DNA of 64,000 bases from an uncultured Myxococcales bacterium (GCA_937980205.1 CALJKW010000026.1:70436-134435), one strand, 5' to 3'; counted from the stretch's first letter, positions 43,500 to 52,432 are shown. A program made the numbers and translations. The notes: generated by a model from the letters alone, not told the origin.

Positions 43500-44542
43500 T
43501 CAGCCTCCTCGTCGCCCTCTCGCTCGCGAGCTCACCCGACCACGGCACCGTCGAGCCCGGTCACGGCCCCGAACACAAAGAGACGCTCGACGCGCCGACG
43601 TTCATCCTCCACCACGTCTCCGACTCCGACGAGTACGAGTTCGAGCTCCCCATCCCCGGCGTCCAGCACCACCCGACGCTGCACCTCGGCGAGATCTTCC
43701 ACTCGCTGCGCTGGGAGGAGAAGCCCGGCGCCTGCTCCGCCGAGATCCACGGCCCGCTCTCCGCGATGCCGTCGCTCGGCCGCTTCTTCGAGGGCTGCCG
43801 CGACTTCCGCCCCACCAAGGCCACCTTCATGATGTGGCTCGCCGCCGCGCTGCTCATCCTCTTCGCGCTGCTGTTCGCGAACCGCGACAAGACGAAGCTC
43901 GTGCCCAAGGGCGTCGGCGCCAACGTCATCGAGGTGCTGCTGCTCTTCGTCCGCGACGAGATCGCCTACAAGAACATCGGCAAGCAGGACGGCGACCGCT
44001 ACGTCCCGCACCTCGCGAGCGTCTTCTTCTTCGTCCTCTTCATGAACTGGTTGGGCCTCATCCCCAACTTCGGCAGCGCGACGGGTCAGCTCTCCGTCAC
44101 GCTCGTGCTCGCGAGCATCACGTTCGTGCTCACGCAGATCGCCGGCATTCGCAGCGCCGGAATCGGCGGCTATCTCGGCCACCTCACCGGCGGCACTCCC
44201 CCGGCGCTGTGGATCATCATGATCCCGGTCGAGTTCCTCGGCCTCTTCACCAAGCCCTTCGCGCTGATGATTCGTCTCTTCGCGAACATGCTCGGCGGCC
44301 ACCTCGTCCTCTTCTTCATCCTGGGCCTCATCTTCATGCTGCACCCGGCGATGGCCATCGTCAGCGTGCCGCTGGCCTCGGTCATCTACCTGCTCGAGAT
44401 CTTCGTCGGCATCCTGCAGGCGTACATCTTCACGCTGCTGTCCGCGCTGTTCATCGGCCAGAGCGTCGCGATGGGCCACCACGGCCACGGCGATGACCAT
44501 GCCCATGAACCGCATGGTCACGCCAAGGAACACGCGCACTGA
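43496..44542 (+). CDS. atpB: F0 ATP synthase subunit a
   Basis: A 348-residue subunit a. The N-terminus has a signal-like segment and a His-rich extracytoplasmic stretch of about 100 residues with two cysteines, longer than usual. Transmembrane helices follow from about residue 115. The essential stator arginine is in PFALMIRLFANMLGGH, and the aqueous channel helix SVPLASVIYLLEIFVGILQAYIF is intact. The protein ends with a His/Asp-rich tail (GHHGHGDDHAHEPHGH). Subunit a forms the proton path with the c-ring. Confidence 0.95.
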   Translation: MISLLVALSLASSPDHGTVEPGHGPEHKETLDAPTFILHHVSDSDEYEFELPIPGVQHHPTLHLGEIFHSLRWEEKPGACSAEIHGPLSAMPSLGRFFEGCRDFRPTKATFMMWLAAALLILFALLFANRDKTKLVPKGVGANVIEVLLLFVRDEIAYKNIGKQDGDRYVPHLASVFFFVLFMNWLGLIPNFGSATGQLSVTLVLASITFVLTQIAGIRSAGIGGYLGHLTGGTPPALWIIMIPVEFLGLFTKPFALMIRLFANMLGGHLVLFFILGLIFMLHPAMAIVSVPLASVIYLLEIFVGILQAYIFTLLSALFIGQSVAMGHHGHGDDHAHEPHGHAKEHAH

Positions 44543-44559
44543 AAAGTTCGAAAAAGGAC

Positions 44560-44572
44560 CCGGCAACGCCGG
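44560..44572 (+). promoter_or_regulatory. Small hairpin in the atpB-atpE gap
   Basis: CCGGC-AAC-GCCGG forms a five-base-pair hairpin in the 104-bp interval before atpE. Function unknown; it is weaker than the atpE-atpF hairpin. Confidence 0.35.
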
Positions 44573-44646
44573 AGGTAGCACCCGATGGGAAACACAACCG
44601 ACTCCCCCGAGAAGTGAGTCACTGACAAACGAAGGAAGTACGAAAC

Positions 44647-44877
44647 ATGACCAGCATTGCTCTCGCGTTCCTCTCTGCCGGCATCGGCGCCGGTCTCACC
44701 ATCATCGGCATCGGCATGGGCATCGGTAAGCTCGCCACCGCCGCGCTCGAAGGCATCGCGCGCCAGCCGTCTGCCACCGGCGACCTGCGCGCCACCATGC
44801 TCGTGGCCGCCGGCCTCGTCGAAGGTGCAGGCCTCTTCGCCCTCGTCATCTGCATTCTTTTGACACTGAAGGCTTAA
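44647..44877 (+). CDS. atpE: F0 ATP synthase subunit c
   Basis: A 76-residue hairpin protein. The first helix carries the Gly-rich packing motif GIGAGLTIIGIGMGIG, the loop is ARQP (38-41), and the second helix carries the ion-binding glutamate Glu59 in GLVEGAGLFALV. Absence of the Gln in helix 1 and of Ser/Thr next to Glu59 argues for proton rather than sodium specificity. Length is normal. Several c subunits per enzyme are needed, which fits the strong structure downstream. Confidence 0.97.
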   Translation: MTSIALAFLSAGIGAGLTIIGIGMGIGKLATAALEGIARQPSATGDLRATMLVAAGLVEGAGLFALVICILLTLKA

Positions 44878-44892
44878 GCAACCACGCCAGAC

Positions 44893-44969
44893 CGCGAGGG
44901 ACGCGGCCACCGAAGCCGGACGAAGTCCGGCCTGGCGGCGACAGCCGGAAGTGGCCGCGGCCCTTCGCG
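44893..44969 (+). promoter_or_regulatory. Strong nested hairpin between atpE and atpF
   Basis: The outer arms at 44893-44910 and 44951-44969 pair over about 18 positions with one bulge and one mismatch, and an inner hairpin GCCGGAC-GAA-GTCCGGC sits at 44915-44931. There is no T-run, so simple termination is unlikely to be complete. The structure would protect the upstream atpE message or reduce read-through into atpF, helping set the high c-to-b ratio. Confidence 0.7.
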
Positions 44970-44990
44970 AGAAACAAGGAGCTCTGAATC

Positions 44991-45530
44991 ATGCCGAACA
45001 TGCTCGTCCTCGCCTCGGGTGGAAGCATCACCGACGTCCAGCCCGGCCTCGTCTTCTGGACCCTCATCACCTTCATCATCGTGGCCTTCGTGCTGCGCCG
45101 GGTGGCGTGGGGGCCGCTGCTGCAGGCGGTCAACGAGCGTGAGAAGCAGATTCAGAGCTCCATCGACGCGGCGAAGAAAGAGCGCGCCGAGGCCGAGAAG
45201 CTGCTCTCCGAGCAGAAGTCCGCCATCGCCGCCGCGCGCAGCGAGGCCGCCGAGCAGCTGCGCAAGACGCAGTCCGACATGGAGAAGCTGCGTGAGGACC
45301 TGATGGCCAGGTCGAAGCGCGAGGCCGAGGAGCTCAAGGCCGACGCCCGCCGCACCATCGAGGCCGAGAAGAGCAAGGCCATCGCCGACATCAAGAACGA
45401 GGCGGTCACCCTCGCCATCCAGATCGCCGAGAAGCTGCTCGCCGAGAAGCTCGACGACGGCAAGCACCGCGCGCTCGCCGAGCAGTTCGTGCAGGACCTG
45501 CAGAAGCAGCAGCAGCAGCCTCGCGCTTGA
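44991..45530 (+). CDS. atpF: F0 ATP synthase subunit b
   Basis: A 179-residue protein: one N-terminal transmembrane segment (VFWTLITFIIVAFVLRRVAW, about residues 22-41) followed by an uninterrupted coiled coil (KKERAEAEKLLSEQKSAIAA and on) that forms the peripheral stalk. AAGGAG at 44976-44981, nine bases before the ATG, sets the start. The usual downstream atpH-A-G-D-C genes are not here; the next gene is a thioesterase, so the F1 genes must lie elsewhere. Confidence 0.92.
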   Translation: MPNMLVLASGGSITDVQPGLVFWTLITFIIVAFVLRRVAWGPLLQAVNEREKQIQSSIDAAKKERAEAEKLLSEQKSAIAAARSEAAEQLRKTQSDMEKLREDLMARSKREAEELKADARRTIEAEKSKAIADIKNEAVTLAIQIAEKLLAEKLDDGKHRALAEQFVQDLQKQQQQPRA

Positions 45531-45976
45531 GCGAAAGCTGGCCGGTCGAAGTCGCCCTCATCGTCCAATGGGGCGACATGGACGCGTTCCAGCACGTCAA
45601 CAACACCGTCTTCCTGCGGTGGTTCGAGAGCGCCCGCATCGCCTACTTCGAGAAAGTGGGCATGCCGACGGGAGCCGGCACCACTGCTTCTGCAGACGGC
45701 GCTGAGCCGGGGCCCATCCTCGCGCGCGCCACCGTCGACTTCCTCAAGCCCGTCACGTTCCCCGACCGCGTCACGGCGCGCGCGCGGGTCGCGAAGGTCG
45801 GCAACTCCTCGTTCACGATGCTGTACCAGGTGTACAGCGAGAAGCTCGGCGCCGTCGTCGGCCAAGGTGAGGGCGTCGTCGTGATGTTCGACTACGCGAA
45901 GCAGACCAAGGTGCCCGTCAGCGATGCGCTGCGGGCGCGCATCGCGCAGCTCGAGGGGGGCGCGCATGCTCCGTAG
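45527..45976 (+). CDS. Acyl-CoA thioesterase, 4HBT hotdog fold
   Basis: A 149-residue hotdog-fold enzyme starting at TTG 45527, which overlaps the atpF stop. The catalytic WGDMDAFQHVNNTVFLRWFE motif (about residues 16-35, with Asp19 and the HVNN helix) is that of 4-hydroxybenzoyl-CoA thioesterase/YbgC types, which hydrolyse acyl-CoAs. A Gly/Ala-rich insertion at 50-62 is unusual. Translational coupling to atpF is positional only. Confidence 0.85.
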   Translation: MSESWPVEVALIVQWGDMDAFQHVNNTVFLRWFESARIAYFEKVGMPTGAGTTASADGAEPGPILARATVDFLKPVTFPDRVTARARVAKVGNSSFTMLYQVYSEKLGAVVGQGEGVVVMFDYAKQTKVPVSDALRARIAQLEGGAHAP

Positions 45977-46844
45977 CGCGCTCGTCCTGCTCGTCACCGC
46001 CTCGGGCTGCATCACCGTCGGCAGCGCTCAACCCGCGAGCACCCTCGGCCGGGGCAACTTCGTCGGCGGCGTCGAAGGCTCGCTGTGGAGTGTCGTCGTG
46101 CCGGACCAGCGCACCGCCACCGCCCTCGGCGTCAGCACGCTCAACGTGCTGCCCTCCGTCAGCGGAGTGCTGCGCGTCGGCGTCTCCGACCGCGTCGACC
46201 TCGGTGCTCGCATCGGCCTCAACGGCCTCGAGCTGCAGTCGAAGTTCATGTTCACCGAGCCTGGCGCGAAGCTCATCGTCTCGCTCGCTCCGCAGCTGCA
46301 GGGCTTCTACTTCCCCTCCATCAACGACGGCATGGGTACGTCGACGAACCAGTTCGGCATGCTCAGCATCCCGCTGCCCGTGCTCGTCGGCATTCGCCTC
46401 GGAGCTCACGAGCTCGTCTTCGGCGTCCGCCAGGTGAACCAGATCGTCATCTACAAAGAGAGCTTCGCCAACGCGCAGAACTACGTCGCGTACTCGATGC
46501 TCTTCGGAGCCAGCGCCGGCATCGCGCTTCGCTTCGGTACGAGCTTCATGATGATCCCGGAGATCGCCGCGCAGGTGCCCGTCTGGCAGACCGCGCAGAC
46601 GCGCTACGGCCCGGTTTCGACCCTGGGCATCGGCAGCTTTCAGCTCACCGCGGGCGTCGCCTGCGTGTTCGGCAAGGTCGGCGGCCCGCGCGCGGCCGAG
46701 CCTCCGCCCGAGCCCGCGCCCGAGAGCTGGGACGACCAGCCGCCTGCGCGGCCCCCGCAGCGCCAGCCTCCTCCGCAGGAATGGCCCGACGACGTGGCTC
46801 CGCCGCCGCCTCCGCCGCCGCTTCCTCCTGCGAACGGCGCCTGA
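45966..46844 (+). CDS. Predicted outer-membrane lipoprotein with Pro-rich tail
   Basis: A 292-residue protein beginning MLRSALVLLVTASGCITVG, a lipobox at Cys15. The middle 190 residues have beta-barrel-like alternation (LGARIGLNGLELQSKFMF, PLPVLVGIRLGAHELVFGVR, SFQLTAGVACVFG). The last 60 residues are Pro/Glu-rich and end in a polyproline run, likely a flexible surface or peptidoglycan-spanning segment. No family is recognised. Overlaps the thioesterase gene by eleven bases. Confidence 0.72.
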   Translation: MLRSALVLLVTASGCITVGSAQPASTLGRGNFVGGVEGSLWSVVVPDQRTATALGVSTLNVLPSVSGVLRVGVSDRVDLGARIGLNGLELQSKFMFTEPGAKLIVSLAPQLQGFYFPSINDGMGTSTNQFGMLSIPLPVLVGIRLGAHELVFGVRQVNQIVIYKESFANAQNYVAYSMLFGASAGIALRFGTSFMMIPEIAAQVPVWQTAQTRYGPVSTLGIGSFQLTAGVACVFGKVGGPRAAEPPPEPAPESWDDQPPARPPQRQPPPQEWPDDVAPPPPPPPLPPANGA

Positions 46845-46926
46845 CGTTACGGAGCGGTGGCGCGCGCCACTTCGCCACACTCCCGCGGACGATCGATCGC
46901 GGAAACGTCCGTCAACGCACGGCGTC

Positions 46927-48069
46927 GTGCTGGCGCGGCAGTTGAAATCTCCCTCGAGCGTGAGGGTCATCTCAGCTCCGACACCCGTGCGCGGCGGCGC
47001 GCTCGATGCCATGCGCTTCGCGGCCGCGCTGCTCATCGTGCTCTACCACTACGGCGCCGAGGCGCCGACTCCGCTCGAGTCCCTCTCCGAGCTCTTCGCG
47101 CGCGGCTTCCTCGCCACGAACTTCTTTCTGATGTTGTCCGGCTTCGTGCTCGGCCGCGCGTACGGGCACCAGGTGCTCGGCGGAAAAATCTCCGTGCCTG
47201 CGTTCTTCCGCAAGCGCGTCGAGCGCGTGTGGCCCGGGCAGCTCGTCGTGCTGCTCGGCCTCGTCGCGATGTACCTCGCCGCGACCGCCGCCGGCGCCAC
47301 GCCGCGGCACCCGGAGAACTACTCGGCGCAGTCGTTGGTGATGCAGGCGCTGCTCGTTCAAGGGTGGGGCGTGCCCGGCGGCGAAGGCTGGAACGAGCCG
47401 AGCTGGTCGCTGTCGGCGCTCGTCGTCTGCTACGCGGCGTTCCCGTTCATCTGGCGCACGGTGAGCCGCATGACGAGCTCGCTCAACCTGCTCGTGCTCG
47501 GAGTGAACGCCGTCGTCGCGGCGGACGTCGTCTGCATGCTCGCGCTGAAGCACCGGCTCTACGACCTCCCGCTCACGTTCGGCGTCGTTCGCGCGCTGCC
47601 GCTGTTCTTCCTCGGCGCCTGCCTCGCGCGCATCGTCGAGCTCGAGCAGCCGAGCGTGGCTTCGGCGAAGGCGCTCGCCGTGGCATCCATCGTCCTGCTC
47701 GTGGGGCAGCAGCTCCTCGGCCGGTGGGACCTGGCGAGCATGATCTGCATCGCCGCGATGGTGCTCGCGCTCGGCCGCCTGCCCGTCGTGCATCCGTCGC
47801 GGCTCGCCGAGCGCGCGGCGAAGCTGTCGTTCGCGCTGTTCGTCACGCACTCCATCACCGGCATGGCCTTCTTCGGCGCGCTCGAGCTGCTCGAGCGGCA
47901 GGTCGAGCTGAGCGAGAGCCTGCGCTGGGCGCTGTGGGCCGCGTCGGTTCCGGCGGCGATCGGCGTCGCGTGGCTGTTCGACACGCTGATCGACGAGCCG
48001 CTGCAGAAGTGGCTCGCGCGGCGGCGCAAGACGCGCGCCTCGGTGGTGGCTCCGGCCGAGGGAATCTGA
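46927..48069 (+). CDS. Acyltransferase 3 family membrane protein
   Basis: A 380-residue polytopic protein of the acyltransferase-3 (OafA/NodX) family. Cues are LDAMRFAAALLIVLYHYG at the N-terminus, with the family's catalytic-type His, NFFLMLSGFVLGRAYG, the RVERVWPGQLVVLL helix, and about ten hydrophobic helices. The family acylates sugars of O-antigen, peptidoglycan or exopolysaccharide using cytoplasmic acyl donors. The substrate is not evident. Confidence 0.87.
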   Translation: MLARQLKSPSSVRVISAPTPVRGGALDAMRFAAALLIVLYHYGAEAPTPLESLSELFARGFLATNFFLMLSGFVLGRAYGHQVLGGKISVPAFFRKRVERVWPGQLVVLLGLVAMYLAATAAGATPRHPENYSAQSLVMQALLVQGWGVPGGEGWNEPSWSLSALVVCYAAFPFIWRTVSRMTSSLNLLVLGVNAVVAADVVCMLALKHRLYDLPLTFGVVRALPLFFLGACLARIVELEQPSVASAKALAVASIVLLVGQQLLGRWDLASMICIAAMVLALGRLPVVHPSRLAERAAKLSFALFVTHSITGMAFFGALELLERQVELSESLRWALWAASVPAAIGVAWLFDTLIDEPLQKWLARRRKTRASVVAPAEGI

Positions 48070-48148
48070 CTACACGCGGGCGTGGCCACGGCCCTCTTGT
48101 CGGGGTCTTGTCCGTAAGCGGCAGGCCGGACAACGAGGAGGGAGTCTC

Positions 48149-48739
48149 ATGAAGCGGTCTTCACTCATTCTGATGGTGGCAGTCGTGTTCGCGTGCGGCG
48201 CTCCGGCGGTGACGTCGGACGAGCAGGCGCGGCGCGCGTATCTCGGCCTCGACAAGGCGATCGGCAAGTGCCTCAACCTGGGGTTCGCGGGGTTCAACTC
48301 CGCTTCGAGCGCGAACATCGCGCCGCAGAGCACGACGGGCGACAAGAGCGGCACGCTCACCGTGACGGGCCAGGTCGATCAGGGCGCGTCGGCGAACAAG
48401 AGCATGCGGTTGAACGTGGCGATGGCGACGTACTCCGACGGAGACGTGGTGCCCGACGGAGGGACTCCGCTCGCCATCACCTACTCGACCGACGCGGGCG
48501 CGCTGCCCGACCTCGACGTGCAGCTGAAGAACATCCCCAACGGCACACTCGAAGGCACGCTCGTCGGCTCGTTCAACATGACCGGCGACCTCGAGGGTGA
48601 GGTGACGCTGAACCTCGCGATGATGGGGCAGCTCGAAGCGACCGCCGACGGCGGCACGCAGCGCAAGGCGGGCACCGTGAAGGTGACCGGCACCGCGAAG
48701 TCCGGCGGCGGCACGTACAACGTCGACCTCACGCTGTGA
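48149..48739 (+). CDS. Small lipoprotein
   Basis: A 196-residue lipoprotein (lipobox VFAC at about 16). GAGGAGGGAG lies eight bases before the ATG. The mature part has DEQARRAYLGLDKAIGKCLN followed by beta-rich repeats rich in Gly, Thr and Asp (SGTLTVTGQVDQG, LEGTLVGSFNMTGDLEG, KVTGTAKSGGGTY). No domain is recognised; the motif spacing suggests a beta-sandwich. Confidence 0.7.
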   Translation: MKRSSLILMVAVVFACGAPAVTSDEQARRAYLGLDKAIGKCLNLGFAGFNSASSANIAPQSTTGDKSGTLTVTGQVDQGASANKSMRLNVAMATYSDGDVVPDGGTPLAITYSTDAGALPDLDVQLKNIPNGTLEGTLVGSFNMTGDLEGEVTLNLAMMGQLEATADGGTQRKAGTVKVTGTAKSGGGTYNVDLTL

Positions 48740-48801
48740 GGTCGTAGACACGACCGCTCACGCTGATGAGCGGAGGCCGTCCTTCGAAGGCTCAGGACTC
48801 C

Positions 48802-48838
48802 GTCGAAGCGGGCCGATGGACACCCGGACCGGCGCCTT
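48802..48838 (+). repeat. Dispersed intergenic repeat, copy B
   Basis: Matches copy A at 38566-38602 over 28 bases with two differences. A broken CGCTGATGAGCGGAG lies 5' of it. It is in the 205-bp gap 48740-48944, which otherwise contains no gene I can support. Confidence 0.6.
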
Positions 48839-48944
48839 CGACTGCGACCTGCTTCGCAGGTCTCCGCTCAGGGCGAACGAGTGCAACACACCGAATTCAC
48901 TGCCCTTGAGCTTCCGCGCGGCGCCACGCCTCTTACTTCCCCGC

Positions 48945-50750
48945 ATGCGCCGCATCGCCCTCCTCGCCCTGCTGGCCGGCTGCACCGGCGACATCGTCCT
49001 ACCCGGCGGCACCCCGAACGGCGGCACCGGCGGCGGAGTCGTCGAGCCCACGGTGAAGCCACCGCTCTTCTCGTGCGAGCCGGCGGCGCAGCCGAGCCCG
49101 TCGGTGCTGCACCGGCTCAGCCGCTCGCAGTACCTCGCGACGCTGGAAGACCTGCTCGGCCGCGCGTACTCGCCGGCGCAGCTCAACACGCTCTTCCAAG
49201 CACAGGCGCTGGCCGCGACGCTGGCCGCGCTGCCCAACGACGGCACGGGCGGCAAGGACCTCGTCTACGACACCGAAGACCAGCGCATCAGCACGCTGCT
49301 CGTGCAGCCGCAGGTCGACGCGGCGACCGCCATCGCCGAGTGGATTGCTGCCGACGCCGCGCGCCTCTCCGCGTTCACGAACGCGTTCGGTCAGTGCACC
49401 ACGCCCACGCAGGCCCAGTGCATCGACGCGACCGTGCGCGGCTTCGGGCTGCGCGCGCTGCGCCGACCGCTCTCCGACGCCGACGGCGACTTCGCGTTCT
49501 ACCGCGCCGCCTACGACGCCACGACGTACGGCGGCTGGCGCGGCCTCATCGCGAGCTTCCTGCTCGCGCCGGACTTCCTCTTCCGCTCCGAGCTGCGCGG
49601 CGCCGACGAAGCCGAGGGCCTTCAGCGCCTCACCTCGTACGAGCTCGCCGCGCGCCTCTCGTACACGCTGACCGGCTCGATGCCCGACGAGCCGCTGCTC
49701 ACCGCGGCGGCCGCCGGCCTCGACGCCGCCGCGCTCGAGGCGCAGGCCGAGCGGCTCATCGCGACTCCGCGGGCGCGGGCGCACCTCGAGCGCTTCTTCC
49801 GCCAGTGGGTGCGGCCCGACCGCGTGCACGCGTTCAACCCCTCGGCGGTGCCGAGCCTCGGCATCGTCGACCCCAACGGCCCCGCGCAGGCGCTGTCGCT
49901 CAGCCTCGATCTCCCCAAGCTGCGCGAAGACGCCATCGAGGAGATGGTCGCGCTGCTCGACCACTTCGGCCAGCGCGGCTCGCTGCGCGACGTGCTGACC
50001 TCCGACCTCTCGTTCGCGCGCACGCCCGCGCTCGCCAGCATCTACGGCGTGCCGGTGTGGAACGGCGACGTCGAAGCCGTGCCGCGCTTCCCCGCCGGCC
50101 AGCGCAGCGGCCTGTTCACACGCGCCGGCTACCTCATCTCCGGCTACCCCGACAGCAACCCCATCATTCGCGGAGCCCGCCTGCGCGTCGAATACCTCTG
50201 CGACCAGCTCGAGCCGCCCGCCGACATCTCGACTCCGATGGGCTACGTCGCGCCCGCCGTGCCGACCGTCCGCAACCTCACCGTCGCGAAGACGGAGATG
50301 TTCGGCACGCCCTGCCGCGGCTGCCACGCGGTGAGCATCAACCCGCTCGGCTTCCCGTTCGAGCGGTACGACGCGTTCGGCCGCTTCCGCAACCGCGAGC
50401 CCATCTCCGACGCGATGGGCAACGTGCAGCGCTGGGAGAGCGTCGACGCCCTCATCAAGCCGAACATCGACCGCGACAACCTGGACACGCCCGTCGACGG
50501 AGCGCTCGAGCTCTCGCAGCGCCTCGCGAGCTCCGAGCGCTTCCACGCCTGCTTCGCGCGCCACGCCTTCCGCTTCGTCACCGGTCGTCACGAGGTCGCG
50601 CCGCGCGACGTGCAAGAGACGCAGGACGGCTGCGTGCTGCGGTCGATGCAGCAGGCCTCGTCGAGCGGCAGCATCAAAGACGTGCTGCGCGCGCTCGTGC
50701 GCTCTCCTCACTTCACCTCGAGAAAGCTCCCGGCGGAGGTGCAGCCATGA
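48945..50750 (+). CDS. DUF1592/DUF1588/DUF1585-type exported protein
   Basis: A 601-residue lipoprotein (lipobox LAGC). It follows the planctomycete-cytochrome layout: DUF1587-like SPSVLHRLSRSQYLATLEDL, DUF1592 region with RDVLTSDLSFA and TPALASIYGV, a CRGCHAVSINPLGFPFERYD heme-type motif (DUF1588), and a C-terminal DUF1585 domain (SLKDVLRALVRSPHF-like). Such proteins are paired with DUF1552 proteins throughout myxobacteria and planctomycetes; their biochemical function is still unknown. ATGA overlap with the next gene. Confidence 0.87.
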   Translation: MRRIALLALLAGCTGDIVLPGGTPNGGTGGGVVEPTVKPPLFSCEPAAQPSPSVLHRLSRSQYLATLEDLLGRAYSPAQLNTLFQAQALAATLAALPNDGTGGKDLVYDTEDQRISTLLVQPQVDAATAIAEWIAADAARLSAFTNAFGQCTTPTQAQCIDATVRGFGLRALRRPLSDADGDFAFYRAAYDATTYGGWRGLIASFLLAPDFLFRSELRGADEAEGLQRLTSYELAARLSYTLTGSMPDEPLLTAAAAGLDAAALEAQAERLIATPRARAHLERFFRQWVRPDRVHAFNPSAVPSLGIVDPNGPAQALSLSLDLPKLREDAIEEMVALLDHFGQRGSLRDVLTSDLSFARTPALASIYGVPVWNGDVEAVPRFPAGQRSGLFTRAGYLISGYPDSNPIIRGARLRVEYLCDQLEPPADISTPMGYVAPAVPTVRNLTVAKTEMFGTPCRGCHAVSINPLGFPFERYDAFGRFRNREPISDAMGNVQRWESVDALIKPNIDRDNLDTPVDGALELSQRLASSERFHACFARHAFRFVTGRHEVAPRDVQETQDGCVLRSMQQASSSGSIKDVLRALVRSPHFTSRKLPAEVQP

Positions 50751-52432
50751 AGTTCGACCCCTTCAGCCGTCGTCACTTCCTGCAGGGCTTGGGGGGCTTC
50801 GCGCTCGCCCTGCCGCTGTTGCCCTCGCTGATGAGCCGCGCCGAGGCGCAGGCGATGCGGCTGCCGAAGTTCTTCGTGTCGATGTGGGTCGGCCACGGCG
50901 GCATCAGCGTCGACAACACGTACCCCATCGACTCGACCGTCACGCTGCAGGACGTGCCGCTGTATCCCGGCCACGTCGGAAAGACGGCGCGCCTCGTCGA
51001 GTGCAAGCGCACGCACGCGGCGACGGCGGCGGCGCGGACGCAGAACATCGAGGACCACGACGCGGGCGCGGCACGGGTGTCTCCGCTCATCGGCAGCTTC
51101 GTGACGGACGCGCTGCTGCAGAAGATGAACGTGCTGCGCGGCATCGACTTCCTGCACTGGGGCGGGCACACGCGCGGGTACCTCGGCAACTTCGTGAACC
51201 GCGACGGCGGCAGCGACAACGGCCTGGCGAACGTGCCTGTGCCGACCATCGACCAGGTCATCGCGGCGTCTCCGAGCTTCTACACCGCGGGCGAGCGGGC
51301 GCTGCTGAAGGCTCCGGCGCTGTCGTCGACGTGGACGCACCTGTCGTCGGCGCGCTCGGGCACCGGCGTCGCGCAGAACCCGTACGGCGCGCGCACCATC
51401 GGCGAGGTGTTCGACCTCTTGTTCAACGGCGTGAACAGCACGCCGGGCCAGGTCGACCCGCGCGCGTCGCTCGTCGACCGCGTGCACCAGGACTACGTGC
51501 GTGTCGCGCGTGGAGCGAACGGGCCGGGAAGGCGCATCAGCCGCGACGACCGCGTTCGGCTCGAGGAGTACATGTCGAACCTGTCGACCATCGGCGAGCG
51601 GATGCGCGCGATGCAGTCGGCGGGCTGCACGGTGCCGTCGGTGACGGCGGCGCAGCGCGGGCTGCGCACGCGCGAGGGCGAGGCCGACTGGGAGTGGACG
51701 GGCGCGGCCGCGACGGCCCAGCAGCGCGTGGAAGATCAGCGCCAGTCGCTCGAGCTCTACAACATGCTGCTGGTGCACGCGTTCTCGTGCGGCAGCACGC
51801 GCATCGTGGTGCGGCAGCTGAGCTCGCTGCGCGACCAGTGGGACCCGACCATCTACAACACGCCGAGCATGTTCGAGACGTCGCGCACCGACGCGCACGG
51901 CATGACCTTCCACAACCACTTCCTGGAGGACCGGCAGCGCCACATGATGCGCAGCCAGCGGTTCTTCTTTCAGTACGGGTTCACGGACCTCGTGTCGCGG
52001 CTCGAGGCGACGCAGGTGGTGCCGGGCGTCACGATGCTCGACCAGGCGCTGGTGTACTGGGGCTCCGAGAGCGGGCCGTCGACGCACAACGCGAAGTGCC
52101 TGCCGACGATTCTGGCGGGCCGCGCCGGCGGCTACTTCTCGACGGGCCACTACGTCGACTACACGAACCGCGCGCGCTCGATTCGCGGCCGCTACGGGGA
52201 CATGTGGCTGGCCGGCCTGCCGCAGAACCGGCTGCTGGCGAACATCGCGCAGGCGATGGGCCTGACGCCTGCCGAGTACGAGCTCAACGACACCGCGTAC
52301 GCCACGAAGTTCGCCTCGCGCGGCGGGAAGGTGCCCGGCTACGGCGACCCGCACGTCGAGACCGGCGACAGCGTGGTGCCGTACCTGCCCGAGTCGATCG
52401 CCGACATGAGCGTGAAGCTGCCGGTCATCTAG
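50747..52432 (+). CDS. DUF1552 Tat-exported protein
   Basis: A 561-residue protein with a twin-arginine signal (FSRRHFLQGLGGFALALPLL). DUF1552 marks are SMWVGHGGISVDNTYPID, NVLRGIDFLHWGGHTRG and the C-terminal ALVYWGSESGPSTHN, and GGYFSTGHYVDYT. The family has an alkaline-phosphatase/sulfatase-like fold and always sits beside DUF1592 proteins. The 140-bp gap to ychF holds no gene. Confidence 0.87.
   Translation: MKFDPFSRRHFLQGLGGFALALPLLPSLMSRAEAQAMRLPKFFVSMWVGHGGISVDNTYPIDSTVTLQDVPLYPGHVGKTARLVECKRTHAATAAARTQNIEDHDAGAARVSPLIGSFVTDALLQKMNVLRGIDFLHWGGHTRGYLGNFVNRDGGSDNGLANVPVPTIDQVIAASPSFYTAGERALLKAPALSSTWTHLSSARSGTGVAQNPYGARTIGEVFDLLFNGVNSTPGQVDPRASLVDRVHQDYVRVARGANGPGRRISRDDRVRLEEYMSNLSTIGERMRAMQSAGCTVPSVTAAQRGLRTREGEADWEWTGAAATAQQRVEDQRQSLELYNMLLVHAFSCGSTRIVVRQLSSLRDQWDPTIYNTPSMFETSRTDAHGMTFHNHFLEDRQRHMMRSQRFFFQYGFTDLVSRLEATQVVPGVTMLDQALVYWGSESGPSTHNAKCLPTILAGRAGGYFSTGHYVDYTNRARSIRGRYGDMWLAGLPQNRLLANIAQAMGLTPAEYELNDTAYATKFASRGGKVPGYGDPHVETGDSVVPYLPESIADMSVKLPVI

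Noticed and set aside
43375..44496. A plus-strand frame overlapping atpB
   Set aside because: It is an out-of-frame shadow rich in Arg, His and Pro; atpB carries the conserved stator arginine and helices.
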